Part shown: positions 1 through 8,200 of the stretch, piece after piece
How positions within the stretch are numbered: the first letter of the stretch is position 1
How the letters are laid out: each line of letters starts with the position of its first letter
NCBI RefSeq assembly: GCF_000590475.1
Contig: NZ_CP007441.1
Coordinates: 3,478,660-3,542,659, forward strand
DNA from: Stutzerimonas stutzeri
GTDB lineage: Bacteria; Pseudomonadota; Gammaproteobacteria; Pseudomonadales; Pseudomonadaceae
DNA length: 64,000 bases
Direction of reading: 5' to 3'
The notes under the pieces: generated by a model
Databases searched by the model: none
What the model was told of the DNA's origin: nothing
What the model saw: only the letters and a program-made list of their open reading frames with translations
Made by a program: the position numbers and the translations under genes

Positions 1-53
1 ACCGCCTCAAAGGCACCGCCCCACAAACCAGCAATACAGATAACGAGTACAGC

Positions 54-566
54 ATGCGCACACTCCAGATAGAGCCGTTGACCAAGGAAGCCTTCGCCCC
101 CTTCGGTGATGTGATCGAAACCGAAGGCAGCGAGTACTTCATGATCAATAACGGTTCCACCCGCCGCTATCACAAGCTGGCGACGGTAGAGACCGCGCAG
201 CCGGACGACCAGGCCATCATCAGCATTTTTGCCGCCGACGCGCTGGAAATGCCGCTGGTCATTCGCATGCTCGAACGACATCCGCAGGGCAGCCAGGCTT
301 TCATACCGCTGCTCGGCAACCCCTTTCTGGTCGTGGTCGCGCCACTTGGCGATGCACCTGTACCAGGTAACGTCCGCGCCTTCCGCAGCAACGGCAGGCA
401 GGGCGTCAACTACCACCGCGGCGTCTGGCACCATCCGGTGCTGACGATCGAAAAGCGGGATGAATTCCTGGTGGTCGATCGCAGCGGTTCTGGCAACAAC
501 TGCGACGAGCATTTTTTCACCGAGGACGACTTGATCCTCCTCGACCCCCACCGGGACTCCAAGTAA
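54..566 (+). CDS. allA: Ureidoglycolate lyase
   Basis: This 170-residue cytosolic enzyme is expected to split ureidoglycolate into glyoxylate and urea, the last step of ureide breakdown. The whole length reads as the AllA family: the N-terminal EPLTKEAFAPFGDVIE block, the central LGNPFLVVVAP strand and the C-terminal GVWHHPVL segment typical of its cupin-like fold. The length is normal for the family. It lies 150 bases upstream of the urate hydroxylase gene on the same strand, which fits a purine-catabolic operon continuing left of the window. The ribosome-binding site is weak (an isolated cgag before the ATG), and the frame stays open back to the left window edge, so the start is the least certain part. 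Confidence 0.93.
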   Translation: MRTLQIEPLTKEAFAPFGDVIETEGSEYFMINNGSTRRYHKLATVETAQPDDQAIISIFAADALEMPLVIRMLERHPQGSQAFIPLLGNPFLVVVAPLGDAPVPGNVRAFRSNGRQGVNYHRGVWHHPVLTIEKRDEFLVVDRSGSGNNCDEHFFTEDDLILLDPHRDSK

Positions 567-607
567 GCGTTCGATTGATCACCGAGGGCCATGCCCGACA
601 CGGCTGA

Positions 608-615
608 TGTGCACA
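608..615. promoter_or_regulatory. Palindrome TGTGCACA before puuD
   Basis: A perfect 8-base palindrome lies between allA and puuD. It matches the TGT-N2-ACA form of the palindromes at 5338-5351, 10184-10191 and 12786-12793, all next to purine-related genes. That it is an operator is inference; 8 bases alone could be chance. Confidence 0.3.
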
Positions 616-683
616 GCCAGCGCCGGATATGCGTGCTTCAGAACAAGCGGGACACTTGCGACGAGTCGAATAAGAAGAAACAA

Positions 684-701
684 CGGTCGGTTTTCCGACC
701 G
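684..701 (+). promoter_or_regulatory. Hairpin in the puuD leader
   Basis: A perfect 7-bp stem (cggtcgg/ccgaccg) with a TTTT loop ends 3 bases before the aagaggt Shine-Dalgarno of puuD. There is no following T-run, so it is not a good terminator. It may affect translation of puuD or mark an mRNA processing point; that is inference. Confidence 0.4.
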
Positions 702-718
702 TGCAAGAGGTAATTATC

Positions 719-2002
719 GTGGAAGCACATCTGACCGAATGGCTGAACCTTACTATTCGCTGGATTCATATGATCGTCGGTATCGCCTGGATCGGTGCCT
801 CGTTCTATTTCGTCTGGCTGGAAAACAACCTCAACCGCGCCAACCCTCGTGACGGCCTCTCCGGAGACCTCTGGGCGATCCATGGTGGCGGCATTTACCA
901 CCTGGAGAAGTACAAGCTGGCCCCGCCGCAGATGCCGGACAATCTGCACTGGTTCAAGTGGGAGGCCTATACCACCTGGCTGTCGGGTGTGACCCTGTTG
1001 ATGGTGGTCTACTACCTCAATCCGTCGCTGTACCTGATCGCGCCTGGCAGCGACATGGCTCCGGCCATGGCGATCGCCATCGGTTTCGGTTCGCTGATCG
1101 TCGGCTGGTTCGTCTATGACCTGCTCTGCGATTCGCCCCTGGGCAAGCAGCCAGCGCTGCTCGGCCTGGTGCTGTTCGTTCTGGTGATCTTCGCCGCCTG
1201 GGCCTACTCGCAGGTCTTCAGCGGGCGTGCGGCGTACATTCACACCGGGGCGCTGATCGGCACCATCATGGTCGGCAACGTGTTCCGCATCATCATGCCG
1301 GCCCAGCGTGCACTGGTGTCCGCCATCGAGCAGAACCGCACACCCGACCCGGTGCTGCCGGCCAAAGGCCTGCTGCGTTCGCGCCACAACAACTACTTCA
1401 CCCTACCGGTGCTGTTCATCATGATCAGCAACCACTTCCCGAGCACTTATGGCAGCCAATACAACTGGCTGATCCTCGCCGGCATCTCGGTACTGGCCGT
1501 ACTGGTACGTCATTACTTCAATACCCGTCATGACAGCAACCGCTTCGCCTGGGCGCTGCCGGCTGCCGCTGTCGGCATGATCTGCCTGGCGTTCGTCACC
1601 GCACCCAACCGTCAAGGCGGCGTGCCCAACGCCGTCCCGACCAGCCCTCGCGAGCAGAGCATCGAGGCCCAGCAGGCTGCTGCCGCGCCCGCCGAGCAAG
1701 GCGACCCGGCTTCAGCTGCGCCCGCCGGGAAAGCTGGCAACAGCGAGTTTGCCAAGGTTCATCCGATCATCAACGAGCGCTGCACCGTCTGCCATTCCGC
1801 CCAGCCGAGCAGCCCGCTGTTCAGTGCGGCGCCAGCCGGCGTGATGTTCGATACGCCCCAGCAGATCCAGCAGCAGGCGGCGAAGATTCACGCCCAGGCC
1901 GTTGCCAGCCAGATCATGCCGCTGGGCAACATGACCAACATGACCCAGGACGAGCGAGATCTGCTCGGCGCCTGGATCGACAAGGGCGCGCCGATCGATT
2001 GA
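719..2002 (+). CDS. puuD: Membrane urate hydroxylase PuuD with cytochrome c domain
   Basis: The protein oxidises urate to 5-hydroxyisourate at the inner membrane and passes electrons to the respiratory chain instead of to oxygen. It has an N-terminal membrane part with about eight hydrophobic helices (residues 5-300), an Ala/Pro/Gln-rich linker, and a C-terminal cytochrome c domain with the haem motif CTVCH at residues 355-359. The GTG at 719 is preferred because aagaggt sits 7 bases upstream and the protein then begins MEAHLTEWLNLTIRW as in the family; another in-frame GTG at 701 has no such site. It follows allA and precedes a purine permease, consistent with urate use. A Rho-independent terminator follows immediately. 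Confidence 0.93.
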   Translation: MEAHLTEWLNLTIRWIHMIVGIAWIGASFYFVWLENNLNRANPRDGLSGDLWAIHGGGIYHLEKYKLAPPQMPDNLHWFKWEAYTTWLSGVTLLMVVYYLNPSLYLIAPGSDMAPAMAIAIGFGSLIVGWFVYDLLCDSPLGKQPALLGLVLFVLVIFAAWAYSQVFSGRAAYIHTGALIGTIMVGNVFRIIMPAQRALVSAIEQNRTPDPVLPAKGLLRSRHNNYFTLPVLFIMISNHFPSTYGSQYNWLILAGISVLAVLVRHYFNTRHDSNRFAWALPAAAVGMICLAFVTAPNRQGGVPNAVPTSPREQSIEAQQAAAAPAEQGDPASAAPAGKAGNSEFAKVHPIINERCTVCHSAQPSSPLFSAAPAGVMFDTPQQIQQQAAKIHAQAVASQIMPLGNMTNMTQDERDLLGAWIDKGAPID

Positions 2003-2015
2003 TCGCCACCCGTCA

Positions 2016-2042
2016 GCCGCGCTCCCGGGCGCGGCTTTTTTT
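2016..2042 (+). terminator. Terminator after puuD
   Basis: A 7-bp GC stem (gccgcgc/gcgcggc) with a 6-base loop is followed by a run of seven T. It starts 14 bases after the puuD stop and separates puuD from the permease gene. Confidence 0.85.
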
Positions 2043-2209
2043 CATCCAGAAGCCCCTAGCCCAACCACGCAGCGCCAAGCGAGGATCGCGCGCAGTCCGA
2101 AATAACCTCCAGCGGGTCTGACGACGGCCCCGAGCACCCTATACCCGGTTCCGCACGTGCAGCGGGACCACCGCGACCATCCAATAACAAAAGCGTCCGA
2201 GGTGTTTGC

Positions 2210-3559
2210 ATGAACGATGTGACCGAGCGGGAAACCGCAACAGCCACGAAAAAGCGGCTGCCCTTGCTGCAGATGCTGCTGGTGAGCTTCCAGCATGTTC
2301 TGCTGATGTACGGAGGAGCAGTTGCCGTGCCGCTGATCGTGGGTCAGGCAGCCGGGCTGTCGCGCGAGGACATCGCCTTTCTGATCAATGCCGACCTGCT
2401 GGTGGCGGGTATCGCTACCGTTGTGCAGTCGATGGGCATCGGCCCTGTCGGCATCCGCATGCCGGTGATGATGGGCGCCAGCTTCGCTGCGGTCAGTAGC
2501 ATGGTGGTAATGGCCGGCATGCCCGGCGTGGGCATGCCCGGCGTGTTCGGCGCGACCATCGCCGCCGGCTTCTTCGGCCTATTGATCGCGCCCTTCGTAT
2601 GCAAGATTGTCCGCCTGTTCCCGCCACTGGTGACTGGTACGGTGATCACAGCCATCGGCCTTTCGTTGTTCCCGGTCGCGGTGAACTGGGCCGGCGGCGG
2701 CAGCGGCACCGGCCAGTTCGGCGCCCTGCCCTACCTCGGCGTGGCCGCGGCGGTGCTGGCTGTGATCCTGCTGATCAACCAGTTCATGCGTGGCTTCTGG
2801 GTCAACGTGTCGGTGCTGATCGGCATGGCGCTGGGTTATGTGCTCGCGGGCAGCCTGGGAATGGTCGACCTGTCCGGCATCAACACGGCACCAGCGTTCC
2901 AGGTGGTCACGCCGAATCACTTCGGCGCCCCGCAGTTCCTGCTCGCACCGATACTGTCGATGTGCCTGGTGGTTGTGATCATCTTTGTCGAGTCCGCCGG
3001 CATGTTTCTCGCCTTAGGCAAGATCACCGGGCAGGAGATCGACCCCAAGCAGCTGCGCCGTGGGCTCCTGTGTGACGCGAGTGCAACGTTCTTCGCCGGT
3101 TTCATGAACACCTTCACCCATTCCTCGTTCGCTCAGAACATCGGCCTGGTGCAGATGACCGGCGTGCGCAGCCGTTACGTCACCGCCATTGCGGGGCTGT
3201 TGCTGATCAGCCTGAGCCTGCTGCCGAAAGCGGCGTTCATGGTCGCCTCGATTCCCGCCGCAGTGCTGGGCGGTGCCGGCATCGCCATGTTCGGCATGGT
3301 CGCCGCCACCGGTATCAAGATTCTGCAGGAGGCGGATATCGGCGACCGCCGCAATCAATTGCTGGTCGCGGTGAGCATCGGCCTGGGGATGGTGCCGGTG
3401 ATTCGCCCGGAGTTCTTCGCGCACCTGCCGCACTGGATGGAGCCGATCACCCACAGCGGCATCGCTGTGGCAACCCTCAGCGCAGTCACTCTGAACCTGC
3501 TGTTCAACGTGCTCGGCGGCCCGGAGCGCAACATGCTGACCGGTGCGGCTCAACATTAA
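2210..3559 (+). CDS. NCS2 purine (urate/xanthine) permease
   Basis: This inner-membrane symporter of the nucleobase:cation symporter-2 family has about 12-14 hydrophobic segments across 449 residues. The family signatures visible are QHVLLMYGGAVAVPLIVG near residue 24, the GVRSRYVTAIAG segment, and the ESAGMFLALGKITGQ region that holds the substrate-binding acidic residue. Proteins of this length and order near urate genes are usually urate or xanthine carriers; the exact substrate cannot be read from sequence. A gaggtg site 5 bases before the ATG supports the start. A 15-base in-frame tandem duplication lies within it at 2516-2545. Confidence 0.9.
   Translation: MNDVTERETATATKKRLPLLQMLLVSFQHVLLMYGGAVAVPLIVGQAAGLSREDIAFLINADLLVAGIATVVQSMGIGPVGIRMPVMMGASFAAVSSMVVMAGMPGVGMPGVFGATIAAGFFGLLIAPFVCKIVRLFPPLVTGTVITAIGLSLFPVAVNWAGGGSGTGQFGALPYLGVAAAVLAVILLINQFMRGFWVNVSVLIGMALGYVLAGSLGMVDLSGINTAPAFQVVTPNHFGAPQFLLAPILSMCLVVVIIFVESAGMFLALGKITGQEIDPKQLRRGLLCDASATFFAGFMNTFTHSSFAQNIGLVQMTGVRSRYVTAIAGLLLISLSLLPKAAFMVASIPAAVLGGAGIAMFGMVAATGIKILQEADIGDRRNQLLVAVSIGLGMVPVIRPEFFAHLPHWMEPITHSGIAVATLSAVTLNLLFNVLGGPERNMLTGAAQH
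2516..2545 (+). repeat. 15-bp perfect tandem duplication in the permease gene
   Basis: The unit ggcatgcccggcgtg occurs twice back to back and encodes GMPGV-GMPGV in a loop between two hydrophobic segments of the permease. It keeps frame. It is either a recent slippage event or a conserved Gly-Pro loop of this subfamily. Confidence 0.9.
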
Positions 3560-3724
3560 GCTTGAGTAACAGGCTGCGCTGAGGGCGGAAGGATTCGCCC
3601 GTGCGTCCGTGACATCTCGCGATGAACCCGCCCGGCGCGGGTTTCGTCGTATACAGCAGTCGATATCTCGACAAGCCGTTCGCCACCGTTAAAATGCAGG
3701 CCCGCCTGCCCCGAGCACCTTGCG

Positions 3725-5275
3725 ATGATAGAAGCCAGCTGGATTGCGTTCGCCTTCGTTCTCGGCCTTCTCGCACGCGCTGTAGGCCTGCCGCCATTGA
3801 TTGGTTACCTGGGAGCCGGCTTCGCCCTGGCCGGTTTCGGTGAGCATTTCGGTGTCGGCCCACGGGACAGCGAAATTCTTGCCCATCTCGCCCACATCGG
3901 GGTGTTGCTGCTGCTGTTTACTGTCGGCCTCAAGCTCAAGCTGAGCAATCTGGTGCGTCGCGAGGTCATCGGTGGAGGCCTGCTGCATTTCGCTATATCC
4001 AGTCTCCTGGTCATGCCTGCCATACTGCTGTTCCTCGATACGGGCTGGCGCGAAAGCCTGCTGCTGGCCATCGCCCTGTCGTTTTCCAGCACGGTATTGG
4101 CTGCCAAGGTGCTGGAGGGCAAGCGCGAACTGCGGGCCTTCCATGGCAGGGTCGCGATCGGTGTGCTGATCATTCAAGATCTGATCGCACTCGTGGTGAT
4201 GAGCGTGGCCAGTGGTGAGGTGCCATCGCCCTGGGCATTGCTGGTGTTCGGCGTACCGCTGTTGCGTCCGCTGCTGTTTCGCCTGCTCGATTACAGCGGT
4301 CACGAAGAGTTGATGGTATTGCTGGGCCTGACACTGGCATTGGTGGTCGGTGGCCTCGGCTTCGAGTATGTCGGGCTCAGCTCGGAACTGGGCGCACTGG
4401 CCTTCGGCGCCATGCTGGCCAAGCACAAGCGTGCCACTGAACTGTCGAACTCGTTGTGGGCAATCAAGGAAATCTTCCTTGTCGGCTTTTTCCTGCAGAT
4501 CGGCATCGGTGGCCTGCCGGACGCAAGCGCGATGCTCTTCGCCGCGGTACTGGCTGTGCTCTTGCCATTCAAAGGCGCGCTGTTCTTCTTCCTTTTTCTG
4601 CTCTTTCGTCTGCGGGCACGCAGCGCGTTTCTCAGCGCCACGAGCCTGACCAACTACAGCGAATTCGGTCTGATCGTCGCCAGCGTGGTGTTGCCGCAGT
4701 GGCTGACACCGCTGGCCATCACCGTGGCGTTGTCGTTCGTCATTTCAGCTCAGCTCAATCGCATCTCCCACCCGCTCTATGATCGACTGGCCAAGCGCCT
4801 GATTCCGCTCGAACGCAACACTCGCCATCCAGACGAACAGCCCGTATCACTGGGCGACGCACAGATACTGATCATGGGCATGGGCCGTACCGGCCGCGCC
4901 GCCTACGACCATTTGCGCGACAAGGGCTGGCGCCTGGTCAGCCTCGACTCCGACCCGGTCACGGTCGAAAAAAGCAGCGAAAGTGGCCGTCATGTCCTCT
5001 TCGCCGATGCCGAAGATCAGATGTTCTGGGCGTGCCTGGAAATGAACAAGGTGGAGGCGGTGATCCTGGCGATGAATGATGCGGAGGCCAAGATCATTTC
5101 TACCCGCAAGCTGCGAGGCAAAGGCTTCGGCGGGCTGATCGTCTCCCATGCAATGTATGAAGACATTGCCCAGCAGATCGAGGAAGCCGGTGCCGACCGC
5201 ACCTACCTCACCATGAGCGAGGCCGGTGCCGGACTCGCCGCGAACGTAGCCCTGGAGCTGCTGGCCAAGCGCTAG
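3725..5275 (+). CDS. Kef-type cation:proton antiporter with RCK (TrkA-N) domain
   Basis: This inner-membrane protein of the CPA2 monovalent cation:proton antiporter family has 516 residues. About twelve hydrophobic helices span residues 1-345, including the GYLGAGFALAGFG region and a FTVGLKLKLSNL segment. After them comes a cytosolic Rossmann RCK domain starting at ILIMGMGRTGRAAYDHL, a nucleotide-binding GxGxxG motif. It is shorter than E. coli KefB/KefC and closer to YbaL-like members in layout. It lies between two purine permeases but has no obvious mechanistic link to them; it may be a passenger. No strong Shine-Dalgarno is visible before the ATG. The transported ion (K+ or Na+) cannot be decided. 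Confidence 0.88.
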   Translation: MIEASWIAFAFVLGLLARAVGLPPLIGYLGAGFALAGFGEHFGVGPRDSEILAHLAHIGVLLLLFTVGLKLKLSNLVRREVIGGGLLHFAISSLLVMPAILLFLDTGWRESLLLAIALSFSSTVLAAKVLEGKRELRAFHGRVAIGVLIIQDLIALVVMSVASGEVPSPWALLVFGVPLLRPLLFRLLDYSGHEELMVLLGLTLALVVGGLGFEYVGLSSELGALAFGAMLAKHKRATELSNSLWAIKEIFLVGFFLQIGIGGLPDASAMLFAAVLAVLLPFKGALFFFLFLLFRLRARSAFLSATSLTNYSEFGLIVASVVLPQWLTPLAITVALSFVISAQLNRISHPLYDRLAKRLIPLERNTRHPDEQPVSLGDAQILIMGMGRTGRAAYDHLRDKGWRLVSLDSDPVTVEKSSESGRHVLFADAEDQMFWACLEMNKVEAVILAMNDAEAKIISTRKLRGKGFGGLIVSHAMYEDIAQQIEEAGADRTYLTMSEAGAGLAANVALELLAKR

Positions 5276-5337
5276 GTCGGGCTGCGTCACGCTGCACATT
5301 CGAAACCAGGCGTCGCCTATCAGTTCGCGCTCAAGCC

Positions 5338-5351
5338 AATTGTGCACAATT
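5338..5351. promoter_or_regulatory. 14-bp perfect palindrome AATTGTGCACAATT
   Basis: A perfect 14-base palindrome lies about 130 bases before the second purine permease, in an AT-rich patch that also contains tttaaattaattgtttaaa. It is the longest member of the TGT-N2-ACA set found near the purine genes. An operator role is inference. Confidence 0.5.
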
Positions 5352-5482
5352 TTTAAATTAATTGTTTAAAGGTGTGTTCACAGGTTGTTATAGTCGGGAA
5401 CATCCTGACCGCTCGAACAGCTTTTCAGCGATCAGTGTATGGGGTCCGTGCAGCCCCGAAGCCCATGACCGAACAATAACTA

Positions 5483-6997
5483 ATGGCAGGCTTGACCATG
5501 ACCGCAACCGAATCCAGGAGCGGTGACGCTCCGAACCAGGACCTGATCTATCAGCTCGAGGATCGCCCGGGTCCGCTTCCCGCTACCTTTGCCGCGATAC
5601 AGCACGTGCTGGCCAGCTTCGTCGGCATCATTACCCCTACCCTGATTATCGGCAGCGTGCTTGGCCTGGGCGATTACGTGCCCTATCTGGTCAGCATGGC
5701 GCTGTTCGTCTCAGGTCTCGGCACTTTCATCCAGGCCAAACGGGTCGGTCCGATCGGCGCCGGCATGCTGTGCCTGCAGGGCACCAGTTTCGGCTTTCTC
5801 AGCGTGATCCTCGCGGCCGGCTTTATCGTCAAGGGACGCGGCGGCAGTCCGGAAGAGATTCTGTCCACCTTGTTCGGCGTCAGCTTCTGCGCCGCCTTCG
5901 TCGAGATTGCGGTCAGCCGCTGCATCGATCGGCTGCGCAGGATCATCACACCGGTGGTCACCGGCACCATCATCTGTCTGATGGGGCTGTCGCTGATCAA
6001 GGTTTCGATGACCGACATCGCCGGCGGCTACGGGGTCGAGAATCCCGGCGCATTGCCCAATTTGGCGCTGGCTGGGCTGGTACTGGGCACCATCATCGTG
6101 CTTAACCGTTTTGGCATCCCATTGCTGCGGCTGTCAGCGGTAATCGTCGCCCTGATAGTCGGCTACTTTGCCGCCTGGATGATGGGCATGGTTGATTTTT
6201 CCAGCCTTGCCGCACTCCCGGCGGTCAGTCTGCCGCAGCCGTTCAAGTTCGGCTTCACCTTCGACTGGATGGCGTTCATTCCGATCGCGGTGATCTTCCT
6301 GATCACCCCCTTGGAAACCGCGGGCGACCTGACCGCCAACTCGATGATCTCGCGCCAGCCGGTGAAGGGTCCGCTATATATGAAGCGGATCAAGGGCGGC
6401 ATTCTCGGCGACGGCTGCAGCTCGCTGCTGGCCGCCACCTTCAACAGCCTGCCGATGACTACCTTCAGCCAGAACAACGGGGTCATCCAACTGACCGGTG
6501 TGGCCAGCCGTCACGTAGGGTTGTACATCGCTGGCATTCTGATCCTGCTGGCGCTGTTCCCGGTGGTCGGCGGTGTGCTGCAGCTGATGCCCAAGCCGGT
6601 ACTCGGCGGCGCCACGCTGATCATGTTCGGCACTGTCGCCATCGCCGGTATCAAGATCCTCGCCGAAGCCGGCCTGAACCGGCGCAACATGCTCATCGTC
6701 GCCATCTCGTTGGGCCTGGGGCTTGGGGTTGCAGCGGTACCTGAGGTGCTGACCAACTTGCCGGAGGTACTGAAAAACATCTTCGGCTCGCCAATCACTA
6801 TCGGTGCGTTCAGCGCCATCCTGCTCAATTTCTTTCTGCCTCGCGAACCGGGCGAGCTGGACGACTACGACCCCGAGAACCTGATCGAGGATTCGGTGGG
6901 TACCAACACCCTGGCGGTCAACATCCCGAACTACTCCGAGCCTGGCGCGAGGGCGACCAGCAACGACACCGGACAGCATCTCACCCCAGCCGGCTGA
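5483..6997 (+). CDS. NCS2 purine permease (second copy)
   Basis: This is a second nucleobase:cation symporter-2 protein, 504 residues, with an N-terminal cytosolic stretch and about 12-14 membrane segments. QHVLASFVGIITPTLIIG near residue 42 carries the conserved QH pair, and ITPLETAGDLTANSMISR holds the conserved acidic substrate-binding position. It is clearly diverged from the permease at 2210 and nearer to the UacT/XanQ-like branch with a longer loop (GRGGSPEEIL). An alternative start is the ATG at 5498. A 14-base palindrome upstream suggests purine-responsive control. It is followed after 78 bases by an outer-membrane nucleoside-channel-like gene, so the pair may cover uptake across both membranes. 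Confidence 0.9.
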   Translation: MAGLTMTATESRSGDAPNQDLIYQLEDRPGPLPATFAAIQHVLASFVGIITPTLIIGSVLGLGDYVPYLVSMALFVSGLGTFIQAKRVGPIGAGMLCLQGTSFGFLSVILAAGFIVKGRGGSPEEILSTLFGVSFCAAFVEIAVSRCIDRLRRIITPVVTGTIICLMGLSLIKVSMTDIAGGYGVENPGALPNLALAGLVLGTIIVLNRFGIPLLRLSAVIVALIVGYFAAWMMGMVDFSSLAALPAVSLPQPFKFGFTFDWMAFIPIAVIFLITPLETAGDLTANSMISRQPVKGPLYMKRIKGGILGDGCSSLLAATFNSLPMTTFSQNNGVIQLTGVASRHVGLYIAGILILLALFPVVGGVLQLMPKPVLGGATLIMFGTVAIAGIKILAEAGLNRRNMLIVAISLGLGLGVAAVPEVLTNLPEVLKNIFGSPITIGAFSAILLNFFLPREPGELDDYDPENLIEDSVGTNTLAVNIPNYSEPGARATSNDTGQHLTPAG

Positions 6998-7075
6998 TCC
7001 GCCACGCGCCTGTACGCCGCGGCGCCAGGCGCATCACCTGTATTCATCACAACAACAAAACCAAAGGGTATACAC

Positions 7076-7903
7076 ATGAACTTCAGACTCGCTCCTCTTT
7101 CGCTGGCGCTGGCCGGCAGCATGCTCGCGGCACCGGCCTTCGCCGACGGCATGCTGCAATGGCAGAACAACAGTCTTACCTATCTATACGGCAAGAATTT
7201 CAAGGTCGATGCGGGTGAGATCCAACAGACCGTGACCTTCGAACACGCCAGCGGCTGGAGCTGGGGCGACATGTTCCTGTTCGTCGACAACAAGTGGTAC
7301 AACGGCCTCTCCGGCGGCGAAGGCCATACCTATTACGGCGAATTCAGCCCGCGTCTATCGTTGGGCAAGCTCAGCGGTCGCGACATGTCGTTCGGGCCGA
7401 TCAAGGATGTCCTGCTTGCCGCAACCTACGAGCGCGGCGAAAGCACCGCTGACGGCGTTCCCAATCAGAACTACCTGCTCGGCCCAGCTGTTGACTTGGT
7501 AATACCCGGTTTTGACCGATTCAACATCAACCTGTATTACCGCAAGCCTGACGGGAGCACTGGCAAGCCGTCCGGCCAGTGGCAGGTCACGCCTACCTGG
7601 GCCATGACGATCCCAGTGGGCAAGTCCGATATTCTCTTCGATGGCTACATCGACTGGGTAGTCAATGACGCCGGCTCCGATCGTCGTGGTGATTTTGCCT
7701 CGAAGAACCTGCACATCAATCCGCAGATTAAATACGACCTGGGCAAAGCGCTGGATGGCGAGCCGGGCAAGCTCTACGTGGGTATCGAGTACGATTACTG
7801 GTCCGACAAGTACGGCATAGAGGATGGCGGTTTCGTTAGCGAAAACTTCGTTGGGTCCACCGACCAGAACACCGCCAGCCTGCTGGTCAAGGCGCATTTC
7901 TGA
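7076..7903 (+). CDS. Tsx/OmpK-like nucleoside-specific outer-membrane channel
   Basis: The 275-residue product has a clear signal peptide (MNFRLAPLSLALAGSMLAAPAFA, cleavage after residue 23) followed by alternating beta-strand sequence ending in the aromatic-terminated strand SLLVKAHF, typical of an outer-membrane barrel. The start of the mature protein (DGMLQWQNNSLTYLYGKNF) and the WSWGDMFLFVDNKWYNG stretch match the OmpK/Tsx nucleoside-channel family. It is probably the outer-membrane entry route for nucleosides or purines used by the permease just upstream. The start has an aaaggg site; the sequence gggtatacac overlaps it and weakly resembles the palindromes seen elsewhere in this block. 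Confidence 0.88.
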   Translation: MNFRLAPLSLALAGSMLAAPAFADGMLQWQNNSLTYLYGKNFKVDAGEIQQTVTFEHASGWSWGDMFLFVDNKWYNGLSGGEGHTYYGEFSPRLSLGKLSGRDMSFGPIKDVLLAATYERGESTADGVPNQNYLLGPAVDLVIPGFDRFNINLYYRKPDGSTGKPSGQWQVTPTWAMTIPVGKSDILFDGYIDWVVNDAGSDRRGDFASKNLHINPQIKYDLGKALDGEPGKLYVGIEYDYWSDKYGIEDGGFVSENFVGSTDQNTASLLVKAHF

Positions 7904-7932
7904 CCCGTGTGTAGATAGATAGTAGATAAAAG

Positions 7933-7965
7933 AAAGGCAGCCCTCGGGCTGCCTTTGTTGTTTTT
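7933..7965 (+). terminator. Terminator after the Tsx-like gene
   Basis: A 10-bp stem (aaaggcagcc/ggctgccttt) with a CTCG loop is followed by a T-rich tail. From here to the chemoreceptor stop at 8201 I see no further gene or signal. Confidence 0.93.
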
Positions 7966-8200
7966 GCCGATTTGCTAGTTTAGGTTTTCGGACAACATAT
8001 TCACGCGGGGCCGAACCGGCGGAGCGGCTACCGACAAGCAGGACGCATGGTGCTTCAACGCTTGTATCAACACCGTCCTGCTACGATTCGTCTATTTAAG
8101 ACGCGCTTCGCCGAATAAAGATTGAGTGCCCCGCCTAAACACCACAACTATCACCATCGCATCGCGACAGAGGGCACAGCCTTCGCCAGCGCGTTGCCCA

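Noticed and set aside
3649..3654. GTATAC before the Kef-type gene, as a further copy of the purine palindrome
   Set aside because: The flanks (tcGTATACag) lack the TGT...ACA form, and GTATAC also occurs in coding DNA (for example about 12470 and 16800).
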